From contig JAHEJF010000001.1 in assembly GCA_024639025.1 (NCBI GenBank), positions 1-31,615 of the forward strand: a stretch of DNA of 31,615 bases. The letters run 5' to 3'. Below, piece after piece: positions 1 to 7,131 of this stretch. This DNA comes from Ahrensia sp. (GTDB lineage Bacteria > Pseudomonadota > Alphaproteobacteria > Rhizobiales > Rhizobiaceae). Position 1 is the stretch's first letter. Each line of letters opens with the position of its first letter. The notes under the pieces were generated by a model. That model worked only from the letters and a program-made list of their open reading frames with translations, did no database searches and was not told where the DNA came from. Made by a program: the position numbers and the translations under genes.

Positions 1-690
1 TATCAGGGTGAAGCCTTGGGCAAACGGGTAAAGCCCCTGGCCGAATCTGTTGGTTCTTCGCTGATCTTGCCGTGTGATGTTTCAGACATTGACACAGTCA
101 AATCGGTATTCAATACGCTGGGCGATGAATGGGGCAGTCTGGACTTTGTCGTGCACGCCATCGGCTTCTCTGACAAGTCTGAGCTCAAAGGCCGCTATGT
201 GGATGCGACCACGCGAGAGAATTTCATCCAGACCATGGTGATCTCCGCCTATTCGTTCACCGAAGTAGCGCAGTTGGCTGCACCGCTGATGTCCAATGGC
301 GGGTCTCTGCTCACCCTTACCTATGGCGGGTCTACGCGGGTCATGCCCAATTACAACGTCATGGGTGTCGCCAAGGCTGCGCTGGAAGCCAGCACCCGTT
401 ACCTGGCCAATGATCTTGGGCCGGATGCCATTCGTGTCAACGCCATTTCAGCAGGGCCCATGCGAACCCTTGCGGGTGCCGGGATCGGCGACGCACGAGC
501 CATGTTTACCCATCAGCAACGCAACGCGCCTCTCAAGCGGACCGTCACACTTGATGAGGTCGGCGGCGCGGCATTATATCTGCTGTCAGACCTTTCGAGC
601 GGTGTGACCGGCGAAATCCACTTTGTTGATTCCGGGTACAACATTACTTCTATGCCACGCATCGAAGAACTACTTGTTGACGAAAAATAA
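1..690 (+). CDS. fabI: Enoyl-[acyl-carrier-protein] reductase (NADH), 5'-truncated by the window edge
   Basis: This enzyme reduces trans-2-enoyl-ACP in the last step of each fatty acid elongation cycle, in the cytoplasm. The reading frame is open from base 1, so the start and the N-terminal NAD-binding glycine motif lie outside the window; 229 residues are visible of roughly 270 in the family. The FabI-type active site Y-x6-K is present (Tyr at 352-354, Lys at 373-375), followed by the typical INAISAGPMRTLAG segment and a C-terminal Rossmann end (GVTGEIHFVDSGYNI). In rhizobia fabI commonly sits downstream of fabA and fabB, which would lie to the left (known context, not seen here). No hairpin terminator is visible after the TAA; the next gene has its own promoter. 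Confidence 0.95.
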   Translation, partial: YQGEALGKRVKPLAESVGSSLILPCDVSDIDTVKSVFNTLGDEWGSLDFVVHAIGFSDKSELKGRYVDATTRENFIQTMVISAYSFTEVAQLAAPLMSNGGSLLTLTYGGSTRVMPNYNVMGVAKAALEASTRYLANDLGPDAIRVNAISAGPMRTLAGAGIGDARAMFTHQQRNAPLKRTVTLDEVGGAALYLLSDLSSGVTGEIHFVDSGYNITSMPRIEELLVDEK

Positions 691-718
691 ACCATACTAT
701 TTTTCTTGAGAAATTGTG

Positions 719-747
719 TTCAGACGCAGTGCTGGCGTCAATATAAT
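719..747 (+). promoter_or_regulatory. Sigma70-type promoter for the EAL-domain gene
   Basis: A perfect TATAAT -10 box lies at 742-747. It is preceded by TTCAGA at 719-724 with exactly 17 bases between them. Transcription would start near 754, giving a leader of about 38 bases before the ATG at 792. The assignment rests on motif match and spacing only. Confidence 0.6.
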
Positions 748-766
748 ATTAGTAACAACATGCCAT

Positions 767-784
767 TCTGACGCTCCGGTCAGA
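767..784 (+). promoter_or_regulatory. Hairpin overlapping the ribosome binding site of the EAL gene
   Basis: TCTGAC (767-772) and GTCAGA (779-784) are perfect complements around a six-base loop. The right arm contains the first bases of the Shine-Dalgarno sequence AGAGG (782-786) that serves the ATG at 792. When the stem is formed, the ribosome binding site would be partly hidden. The structure is seen in the sequence; a regulatory role is inferred. Confidence 0.4.
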
Positions 785-791
785 GGTGCAA

Positions 792-2336
792 ATGTTAAAC
801 TTCAGCAGTAGCTTTAAAACCAAGTTTTATCGCGCGAGCACGATATTCTCGAGCGGATTTGGCGCGGCATCACTTTCCTTATGGTCAGCCAACTATTTCA
901 TTCAAGATGCCGGTGAAGGCCAGTTGCTTTCGGTAACAGGTTCGCTGATCGCTGGCCTGGCAGCGCTGGCGGGCGCTGGCTGTGCGCATGCTTACTTTGC
1001 CGGCGGTGACGATCGTTCAGCAGATTATGAAGAAGTTCTGCGCAAAGACGCCGTGACCGGGCTGTTGTCCCGCAACGGGCTGGAGCAGGTTCTGCCAACA
1101 ATGCTTGAAGGCATTGATGACATCAAAAGCATGCAGCGTGTCTTCCTGATCTGCATGGACTTTGATGAGTTGCGAGACATCAACGATGTTTACGGAGCTG
1201 AAGTCGGCAATGCGGTCTTGAAGGTCCTGGCAAAACGCCTGTCGGATCTTGTTGGAGACACAGGGCCCTTGGTCCGCACCAATGGCAGTGAGTTCGTGGT
1301 TGGTTTGCGCACCGGGCGAGACGATCGAGAATTGCGGGCTGCGGTGGCCGCCTTGATGGACACTTTGTCAAAGCCAGTTCGTATTGGTGCGGTTACCTAT
1401 CCGGTTTATGCCAATGGCGGCGTGGTCCAGGTTCACAAGAGCAATACGCCCATCGACAAATTGTTGCGCCAGGCAAATTTGGCGCGCGCATGCGCCAAGA
1501 AATCAGGCCGCGGCTCCTACGCAATCTATCACCCTGAGATGAGTCACAGCGCCACCTATCGTCAGTGGATCGAAACCGAACTGACCTACGCCATTCAGCG
1601 TAACGAGTTTACTCTTAATTATCAGCCCCAGTATCAGATGCCCTCTGGCAAGATAGTCGGGTTCGAGGCGCTGCTGCGCTGGCAGCACCGGGACAAGGGC
1701 GCGATTTCGCCCGACGAATTCATTTCGGTTGCCGAAAGCTGCGGCTTCATCCAACAATTGGGTACATGGGTGCTGCGACGCGCCTGCTTTGACGCGAACA
1801 AGTTTTCTCCTGACACAGTGGTTTCGGTCAATGTTTCAACCGCCCAAATTGAAGAGGACGACTTTATCGACACATTGCAATCCGTTCTGGCTGAAACCGG
1901 GTTGCCACCATCTCGTTTGGAGTTGGAAGTCACAGAAAGCGTTCTTATCCGCGACCATGCCCGGATGCGCCGAATATTCGATGAAATCAAGAACTTGGGT
2001 GTGTCAATTGCGATCGACGATTTCGGAACTGGCTACTCGAACCTGACAAATCTTTCAGAGCTTGCGTTTGACAAGATCAAGATCGACAAATCCTTTATCC
2101 AAAAGCTTGGCCCCGCCGGAAAACTCAGCCAAACAGGCGATTCTGGTTCCATGGTGTCGACCATCATCAATCTTGCCCAGACATTGGGTGCGACCACCGT
2201 GGCCGAAGGCATTGAGACAGAAGAACAATCTGAAATCTTGCAACGTGAGGGTTGTCAGATCATGCAAGGGTTCTATTTTGGCCGTCCTGAAACCAGCGAT
2301 GCCTTTATTTACAATGCGATGGCCAAAATCGCCTAG
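792..2336 (+). CDS. Membrane-anchored GGDEF/EAL protein, probable c-di-GMP phosphodiesterase with a degenerate GGDEF domain
   Basis: Composite cyclic-di-GMP protein of 514 residues. Two hydrophobic segments near residues 18-36 and 45-70 suggest a short membrane anchor. A GGDEF-fold domain follows (about 85-245), but its signature reads NGSEF (164-168), so cyclase activity is unlikely; such domains often act as GTP sensors for the partner EAL domain. The EAL domain (about 260-505) keeps the key motifs: EALLRW (292-297), ELEVTES, DDFGTGYS (409-416), AEGIET and a QGFYFGRP ending, so hydrolysis of c-di-GMP to pGpG is expected. I chose ATG 792 over the in-frame GTG at 786 because AGAGG at 782-786 is correctly spaced only for the ATG. 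It is a single-gene unit between fabI and a convergent rsmC-like gene. Confidence 0.88.
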   Translation: MLNFSSSFKTKFYRASTIFSSGFGAASLSLWSANYFIQDAGEGQLLSVTGSLIAGLAALAGAGCAHAYFAGGDDRSADYEEVLRKDAVTGLLSRNGLEQVLPTMLEGIDDIKSMQRVFLICMDFDELRDINDVYGAEVGNAVLKVLAKRLSDLVGDTGPLVRTNGSEFVVGLRTGRDDRELRAAVAALMDTLSKPVRIGAVTYPVYANGGVVQVHKSNTPIDKLLRQANLARACAKKSGRGSYAIYHPEMSHSATYRQWIETELTYAIQRNEFTLNYQPQYQMPSGKIVGFEALLRWQHRDKGAISPDEFISVAESCGFIQQLGTWVLRRACFDANKFSPDTVVSVNVSTAQIEEDDFIDTLQSVLAETGLPPSRLELEVTESVLIRDHARMRRIFDEIKNLGVSIAIDDFGTGYSNLTNLSELAFDKIKIDKSFIQKLGPAGKLSQTGDSGSMVSTIINLAQTLGATTVAEGIETEEQSEILQREGCQIMQGFYFGRPETSDAFIYNAMAKIA

Positions 2337-2406
2337 ACTCTGTCAGCAATTGATAGAATCGTAGAGCCCGGAATTATCCAATATTTTCAATGCCCAAATC
2401 CGCGCC

Positions 2407-2433
2407 AGCGTTTCTGTTGAAGACTGAAACGCT
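2407..2433. repeat. Palindrome between convergent genes, possible bidirectional terminator or dispersed repeat
   Basis: AGCGTTTC (2407-2414) and GAAACGCT (2426-2433) are perfect 8-base inverted arms around an 11-base loop, in the 104-base gap between the convergent EAL gene and the rsmC-like gene. On the plus strand a run of six T begins about 11 bases after the stem, which is too far for a textbook intrinsic terminator. No T-run follows on the minus strand. I recall AGCGTTTC/GAAACGCT palindromes as recurrent intergenic elements in rhizobia, but I cannot verify that here. Confidence 0.45.
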
Positions 2434-2440
2434 CTAAGCA

Positions 2441-3439
2441 CTATTTTTTGCCTAGCAGCACCTTGAAACCTTCTGATTGATCGAGTTTTTCCACTCGGGC
2501 AAAATTTGCTGAGAGCGTTTTTTCGTATGGTAATCCGGTATTGGCGACCATCAACAAACGACCGCGTGCCTTGAGTGATCTAGCCGCCCTTTCAATGAAT
2601 TGTTGACCCAGACCCGGTTCGGACCTGCGGCCCGCATGGAAAGGCGGGTTCATCACAATCCAGTCAAAGCGTTGCTTGATTGCTTCCCGCGTAATATCGA
2701 TCCAGTGATATTGAACCGGAAATTGGGCGGGCGCATTCAGATTGGCCTTGGCCGCCTGCAAGGAAGGCCAATGGGCCTCATAAAGATCAAGTGAGCTCGG
2801 CGCGCCCTGCACAATCACTTTGTGCGAAAGAAACCCCCAGCCAGCACCAAAGTCAGCCACTGCGCCTTGAACGCTTTTGTCGATATAGCGGGCAAGCAGT
2901 TCCGAGCCGATATCGACTTTCTCGGCAGAGAACATGCCCGGTGCGGTCTGATAGTGTTGGGGAGACGACACTTTCATGCCTGGAGAAGCGCGTCGCAGAT
3001 CCGCGTGGTTGGAGCACCAGAATGTCGTCGCATGATTTTTGGCCATTGATCCTTCAATGGGCACAACCTGCGAGATGCGTTTGCGTAAAGATGCGATGCC
3101 GCTTGTTTTCTCTCCGGCAATGACAATTTTTGCACCTTCGGGGCAATATGCACTGGCGCGGGAAATCAAGGCTTCATTTTCGCCCCTGTGCTTGCCAATC
3201 AGGATAAAGGCGCCCGCGTAGTCCTGACCTAACGGCACTTGCGGGCACACATTGAGCCCGCGCATTTCCAGATCGAGAAAAGGCGCACGCATGGGTTGCT
3301 CGCAGACAAGCTGATCCTGCAATTGCTCTGGAAAACCGTTGTCAGGCAACCGTGCGCCTAAATAGAGCCAACGCCGGCCAGAAACAGGTATCGCGTCGCT
3401 GTAAACAGGCAAAAAGAGTGTGTCAGCTGCGCCAGGCAT
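2441..3439 (-). CDS. rsmC: RsmC-like class I SAM-dependent methyltransferase (probable rRNA guanine N2-methyltransferase)
   Basis: Protein of 332 residues with the two-lobed RsmC/RlmG layout: a degenerate N-terminal methyltransferase-like half and a C-terminal catalytic half. The catalytic half carries the SAM motif ADFGAGWGFLS and the N2-guanine methyltransferase signature NPPFH, followed by QFIERAARSLKARGRLLMVAN as in RsmC. E. coli RsmC makes m2G1207 in 16S rRNA; the exact target here is inferred. The ATG at 3439 overlaps the TGA of the upstream VOC gene by one base (TGATG), which implies translational coupling. A TTG one codon earlier is the alternative. In rhizobia a methyltransferase of this kind lies between pnp and fabI, consistent with this location. 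Confidence 0.85.
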   Translation of the reverse strand: MPGAADTLFLPVYSDAIPVSGRRWLYLGARLPDNGFPEQLQDQLVCEQPMRAPFLDLEMRGLNVCPQVPLGQDYAGAFILIGKHRGENEALISRASAYCPEGAKIVIAGEKTSGIASLRKRISQVVPIEGSMAKNHATTFWCSNHADLRRASPGMKVSSPQHYQTAPGMFSAEKVDIGSELLARYIDKSVQGAVADFGAGWGFLSHKVIVQGAPSSLDLYEAHWPSLQAAKANLNAPAQFPVQYHWIDITREAIKQRFDWIVMNPPFHAGRRSEPGLGQQFIERAARSLKARGRLLMVANTGLPYEKTLSANFARVEKLDQSEGFKVLLGKK

Positions 3440-3861
3440 CAAGCTTTCCTGCTTCCAAGATCGCTGGCAAACCGCAGCAGATATCCATCAGGATCAGCAA
3501 CCACGAATTGCCTGTTGCCCAGTTCATGCTCATTTTTTCGATACCATTTCTCTTCAAGAGACACATACAGGTCGCGTCGGGTTTTTTCCAGTGCATGGAG
3601 CATGAGCTTCAATTGATCATCAGTGACGAAAATCTGCAGGTTCAATCCTGCGCCAAGCGGCTGCGCGTTCAGGTTCTCGCCGAAGGTACGGCCGATACCA
3701 ATCTGATCCAGCATCAGCTGTGCGCCTTCGAACGAAACCAGGGCAAAGGCTTCTTCAGGGCGCTGGTACTCAACTGAAAAGCCCAGCACATCGCGATAAA
3801 ACGCCAGAGAGGTTTCGATATTGCGCACCGCCAATTCAGGTATCAATTTGCTGAATGTCAT
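3439..3861 (-). CDS. VOC-fold (glyoxalase/bleomycin resistance-type) protein
   Basis: Protein of 140 residues with the two beta-alpha-beta-beta-beta repeats of the vicinal oxygen chelate fold: IPELAVRNIETSLAFYRDVLGF near the N terminus and RQFVVADPDGYLLRFASDLG at the C terminus. The length and the EKWYRKNEHELGNRQF segment fit the small bleomycin-resistance-like subgroup. Substrate and metal use cannot be deduced. I chose ATG 3861, which has CAGGG six bases upstream. The longer in-frame TTG at 3903 lies upstream of the pnp terminator hairpin, so initiation there is implausible. The gene begins 13 bases after the terminator T-run, and no separate promoter is apparent, so it may depend on read-through from pnp. 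Confidence 0.82.
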   Translation of the reverse strand: MTFSKLIPELAVRNIETSLAFYRDVLGFSVEYQRPEEAFALVSFEGAQLMLDQIGIGRTFGENLNAQPLGAGLNLQIFVTDDQLKLMLHALEKTRRDLYVSLEEKWYRKNEHELGNRQFVVADPDGYLLRFASDLGSRKA

Positions 3862-3873
3862 CGGACCCTGCCA

Positions 3874-3900
3874 CAAAAAACGCGGCCCAGAGGCCGCGTT
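3874..3900 (-). terminator. Intrinsic terminator after pnp
   Basis: AACGCGGCC (3879-3887) and GGCCGCGTT (3892-3900) form a perfect 9-base stem with a four-base loop. On the minus strand the stem is followed directly by a run of T (plus-strand A at 3875-3880). It lies 30 bases past the pnp stop and ends only 13 bases before the VOC start codon. Confidence 0.88.
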
Positions 3901-3929
3901 CAATTAGACGATCAAAGCACAATGGTAAC

Positions 3930-6056
3930 CTATTGTGCCTTGTCTTTCTTGATTTCTTCGCCTGACTCCTGATCAACGACCTTCATGGAAAGGCGAACCT
4001 TGCCACGCTCATCGAAACCCATCAGTTTGACGAATACCTTCTGACCTTCCTTGACAACATCGCCGGTTTTGCCAACACGTTCCTCGGCCAGTTGAGAAAT
4101 GTGAACCAAGCCGTCCTTGGGGCCGAAGAAGTTCACGAAAGCGCCGAAATCAGCGACCTTCACGACTGTGCCCTCATAAATGACACCCACTTCTGGCTCA
4201 GCTGTGATGGAGTGAATCCATTTTTTGGCCGCTTCAATTTCCTTACCAGAAGAAGAAGCAATTTTCACAGTACCGTCGTCATCAATGTTGATTTTGGCGC
4301 CGGTTTTCTCAACGATTTCGCGGATAACCTTGCCGCCTGCACCAATCACATCACGGATCTTGTCGACAGGCACCTGCATCATCTCGATGCGTGGAGCAAA
4401 TTCGCCCAGTTCACCGCGGCTTTCAGACAGCGCCTTGGCCATCTCACCGAGAATGTGAACACGGCCGTCCTTGGCCTGCGCCAGTGCAATCTTCATGATG
4501 TCTTCTGTGATGCCCTGGATCTTGATGTCCATTTGCAGAGCAGTGATGCCGTTTTCAGAACCGGCAACCTTGAAGTCCATGTCGCCCAGATGATCTTCGT
4601 CACCCAAAATGTCGGACAGCACGGCGAAGTCATCGCCCTCTTTGATCAGACCCATCGCGATACCTGCCACGGGCGCTTTGATTGGCACGCCAGCGTCCAT
4701 CATGGACAGGGATGCGCCACAAACAGAAGCCATGGAAGATGATCCGTTGGATTCAGTGATCTCGGAAACCACGCGGATCGTGTAGGGAAATTCTTCAGCG
4801 GATGGCAGCATTGGGTGCACTGCACGCCATGCCAGTTTTCCGTGCCCGATTTCGCGACGGCCTGGTGAACCCATGCGACCTGCTTCACCGACCGAATAGG
4901 GCGGGAAGTTGTAGTGCAGCATGAAGCTTTCCTTGTAGGTGCCAGTTAGCGAGTCGATGAATTGCTCATCTTCACCCGTGCCAAGCGTTGCAACAACCAT
5001 GGCCTGCGTTTCACCGCGAGTGAACAGGGCTGAACCATGCGTACGCGGGAATACGCCCACTTCTGACACAATTGGGCGGACTGTTTCGAGATCACGACCG
5101 TCAATCCGCTTTTTGGTTTTCAGAATGTCGCCACGAACAACATTGGCCTGCAGCGATTTGAATACTGAGCCGATTTGCTCAGCGGTCCAGGCAGGATCTT
5201 CTGCACCCTCTGGATAGAGCGTTTCGAAGACCTTTTTCTTAGCGGCATCAAGCGCATCGTAGCGTGCTGCCTTGTCCATGATCTGATAGGCCTGTGACAG
5301 CTCGTCCGAGATCAGGCCGCCCATTGTCGCTTCAAGTTCTGAAAGATCTTCAGGCGTGTAGTCACGCGGATCTTTTGCCGATACTTCTGCAAGCGAGATA
5401 ATTGCCTTGATCACAGGCTGGAAGCCTTGGTGACCAAACATCACGGCACCCAGCATGGCGTCTTCGTCCAATTCCTTGGCTTCAGATTCAACCATGAGAA
5501 CGGCGTCTGCCGTACCAGCAACGACCAGATCAAGGTCTGACTCTTCCATCTCATCGATATGCGGGTTGAGCACGTATTCGCCGTTGATATAGCCAACGCG
5601 GGCTGCACCAATGGGGCCCATGAAGGGTACACCCGAGATGGTCAGCGCTGCAGAACCTGCAACCATGGCAACCATATCAGGATCATTTTCAAGATCGTGC
5701 TGAAGCACGGTCAATACGACTTGTGTCTCGTTCTTATAGCCCTCGGCAAACAGGGGACGAATTGGACGGTCAATAAGACGCGATGTCAGCGTTTCTTTTT
5801 CTGAGGGGCGTCCTTCGCGCTTGAAAAAGCCGCCTGGAATTTTACCTGCGGCAAATGTCTTTTCCTGGTAATTGACGGTCAGCGGAAAGAAATCCTGACC
5901 TGGTCTGGCGGACTTTGCAGAGACGACGGTCGCTAGAACCACTGTCTCACCATATGTTGCCAAAACTGCACCGTCTGCCTGACGGGCGATCTTGCCAGTT
6001 TCGAGTGTCAGCGTACGACCGCCCCACTCCACTTCCACCTTGTGGTGATCGAACAT
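3930..6056 (-). CDS. pnp: Polyribonucleotide nucleotidyltransferase (PNPase)
   Basis: Phosphorolytic 3'-5' exoribonuclease and degradosome component; 708 residues, the usual alphaproteobacterial length. Domain order is complete: first RNase PH core (about 10-140), helical linker domain, second RNase PH core (about 320-550) containing the active-site acidic cluster in [18 protein letters not shown] domain with IGAGGK (572-577), and S1 domain (about 623-693, [16 protein letters not shown]). The KH loop has alanine where IGPGGK is the common form, a mild variation. ATG 6056 ([11 protein letters not shown]) is preceded by AAAGGA six bases upstream and matches the family N terminus. It lies downstream of rpsO, as in most proteobacteria. 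The 166-base gap has strong hairpins resembling RNase III-processed pnp leaders. Confidence 0.98.
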   Translation of the reverse strand: MFDHHKVEVEWGGRTLTLETGKIARQADGAVLATYGETVVLATVVSAKSARPGQDFFPLTVNYQEKTFAAGKIPGGFFKREGRPSEKETLTSRLIDRPIRPLFAEGYKNETQVVLTVLQHDLENDPDMVAMVAGSAALTISGVPFMGPIGAARVGYINGEYVLNPHIDEMEESDLDLVVAGTADAVLMVESEAKELDEDAMLGAVMFGHQGFQPVIKAIISLAEVSAKDPRDYTPEDLSELEATMGGLISDELSQAYQIMDKAARYDALDAAKKKVFETLYPEGAEDPAWTAEQIGSVFKSLQANVVRGDILKTKKRIDGRDLETVRPIVSEVGVFPRTHGSALFTRGETQAMVVATLGTGEDEQFIDSLTGTYKESFMLHYNFPPYSVGEAGRMGSPGRREIGHGKLAWRAVHPMLPSAEEFPYTIRVVSEITESNGSSSMASVCGASLSMMDAGVPIKAPVAGIAMGLIKEGDDFAVLSDILGDEDHLGDMDFKVAGSENGITALQMDIKIQGITEDIMKIALAQAKDGRVHILGEMAKALSESRGELGEFAPRIEMMQVPVDKIRDVIGAGGKVIREIVEKTGAKINIDDDGTVKIASSSGKEIEAAKKWIHSITAEPEVGVIYEGTVVKVADFGAFVNFFGPKDGLVHISQLAEERVGKTGDVVKEGQKVFVKLMGFDERGKVRLSMKVVDQESGEEIKKDKAQ

Positions 6057-6079
6057 GTCTTGTCCTTTCAAGTTCACGT

Positions 6080-6104
6080 CTGCCCACGGATGCTCCGTGT
6101 GCAG
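6080..6104 (-). promoter_or_regulatory. Hairpin in the pnp leader, proximal to the ribosome binding site
   Basis: CACGGA (6085-6090) and TCCGTG (6094-6099) pair perfectly. After one mismatch the stem continues with CTGC (6080-6083) against GCAG (6101-6104). It sits about 10 bases upstream of the pnp Shine-Dalgarno sequence. No T-run follows on the minus strand, so it is not a terminator. A role in pnp mRNA stability or autoregulation is inferred by analogy with E. coli. Confidence 0.4.
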
Positions 6105-6183
6105 CGATGTTCGTTATGTGCTTGGGCAAGACGACTGGGTGTTTGGTGTTCAAACAACCGGCAATCCTGCCCCGCGAATAGTG

Positions 6184-6216
6184 CTGGCCGACGCAGCGTG
6201 TTTCTGCACCGGCCAG
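6184..6216 (-). promoter_or_regulatory. Stem-loop just after rpsO, candidate RNase III processing site
   Basis: CTGGCCG (6184-6190) pairs with CGGCCAG (6210-6216). Inside, GCAG (6193-6196) pairs with CTGC (6204-6207), separated from the outer stem by small internal loops. The structure begins six bases after the rpsO stop codon and has no T-run on the minus strand. The position matches the RNase III-cleaved hairpin between rpsO and pnp in E. coli. The structure is seen; the processing role is inferred. Confidence 0.45.
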
Positions 6217-6222
6217 AATTTG

Positions 6223-6492
6223 TTAGCGACGCAATTTCAACTCGGAGATGAGCTTTGTGTAGCGCGCTTCGTCCTTGCGCTTCAGATAGTCCAAAAGACT
6301 ACGGCGCGAAGATACCATTTTCAGAAGACCGCGACGGGAATGATTGTCCTTTTTGTGGTCTTTGAAATGGTCTGTCAGCGTATTGATACGATCTGTGAGG
6401 ATAGCAACTTGCACCTCTGGTGATCCGGTGTCGCCAGGTTTAGTGGCAAATTTCTGGATCAGTTCAGCTTTACGCTCAGGCGTGATCGACAT
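6223..6492 (-). CDS. rpsO: 30S ribosomal protein S15
   Basis: Protein of 89 residues, the standard S15 length. It begins [16 protein letters not shown] and includes the conserved [25 protein letters not shown] and [24 protein letters not shown] segments that contact the 16S rRNA central-domain junction. ATG 6492 has AAAGGA six bases upstream; longer in-frame starts lack this and extend beyond the family N terminus. The next gene is pnp, 166 bases downstream, with no intrinsic terminator between them, so the two are probably co-transcribed. An 8-base-arm palindrome lies about 70 bases upstream of the start and could be part of an S15 autoregulatory leader or a promoter operator. Confidence 0.98.
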   Translation of the reverse strand: MSITPERKAELIQKFATKPGDTGSPEVQVAILTDRINTLTDHFKDHKKDNHSRRGLLKMVSSRRSLLDYLKRKDEARYTKLISELKLRR

Positions 6493-6561
6493 CGTGTTTC
6501 CTTTCTTGAAATGAAGGGTTGATGGGTCGCCCAGACCGGGATGTCGTCCAGCAAGGGCCAT

Positions 6562-6583
6562 TATCGTCAATTCGCTGACGATA
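6562..6583. promoter_or_regulatory. Palindrome upstream of rpsO
   Basis: TATCGTCA (6562-6569) and TGACGATA (6576-6583) are perfect inverted arms around six bases, in the 140-base gap between the GNAT gene and rpsO. No T-run follows on either strand, so it is not a terminator. It may be a protein operator or a stem in the rpsO leader RNA. I could not place a convincing -10/-35 pair beside it. Confidence 0.4.
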
Positions 6584-6632
6584 TGCGCTGCACATAGTGC
6601 ATTTTTGTATGAAATGAAAGGGTTTTGATCGA

Positions 6633-7121
6633 TTATTTTGCCGCGGCCAGCGGGCTCAATTCCAATGTCATGAAATAGCTGTGCGGATCAGGTCCATAAT
6701 CGGCAAACGGTCCCGACGGTGTGAAACCAAATGTCTCATGGAGCTTTTGTGCGGGCAGAAAGTGTTCAGTTCTGCCTGTTTCAAGGCTTAGCCTGACAAA
6801 ATTTCGCCGCCGCGCCTCATCGAGCAGGGTTTCAACAAGTTTGCGGGCAATGCCCTGCCCACGCATCTCGGTTGCGGTGTGCATGGATTTGATCTCGCCC
6901 AAGTCTTCACCATGATCCTTGAGCGCCACACATCCTGCCAGTTTGCCGTCATTCCACGCTGTCCAGAAGGTGATTTCAGGGACCCGCAACGCCTGCATAT
7001 CGAGCGCATAAACACTATCAGCCGGTGTTATCGAGTACATGTGATCAAGATGGCATTGCAGCAACTCAGCGATCTCTGGGCCGTTCAAATCATCAATTCT
7101 GATTTCAAGCGTTTTTGACAT
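6633..7121 (-). CDS. GNAT family N-acetyltransferase (YsnE-like)
   Basis: Protein of 162 residues with a GNAT fold. Beta strands around [15 protein letters not shown] precede motif [22 protein letters not shown], whose R/Q-x-x-G-x-A loop binds acetyl-CoA. The segments [32 protein letters not shown] and [25 protein letters not shown] are characteristic of the YsnE-like subgroup. The acceptor is unknown. ATG 7121 is chosen over an upstream in-frame start at 7217 because it begins 10 bases after the aldehyde dehydrogenase stop and the extension would lie inside that gene. The Shine-Dalgarno is weak, so translation may be coupled to the upstream gene. Confidence 0.85.
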   Translation of the reverse strand: MSKTLEIRIDDLNGPEIAELLQCHLDHMYSITPADSVYALDMQALRVPEITFWTAWNDGKLAGCVALKDHGEDLGEIKSMHTATEMRGQGIARKLVETLLDEARRRNFVRLSLETGRTEHFLPAQKLHETFGFTPSGPFADYGPDPHSYFMTLELSPLAAAK

Positions 7122-7131
7122 CGTTGCACTT

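Noticed and set aside
3862..3903. N-terminal extension of the VOC protein to a TTG at 3903
   Set aside because: The TTG lies upstream of the pnp terminator stem, and the extension does not belong to the VOC fold.
4092..4742. 216-codon plus-strand open frame opposite pnp
   Set aside because: It is a shadow of the KH-S1 region of PNPase, with no ribosome binding site or recognisable product.
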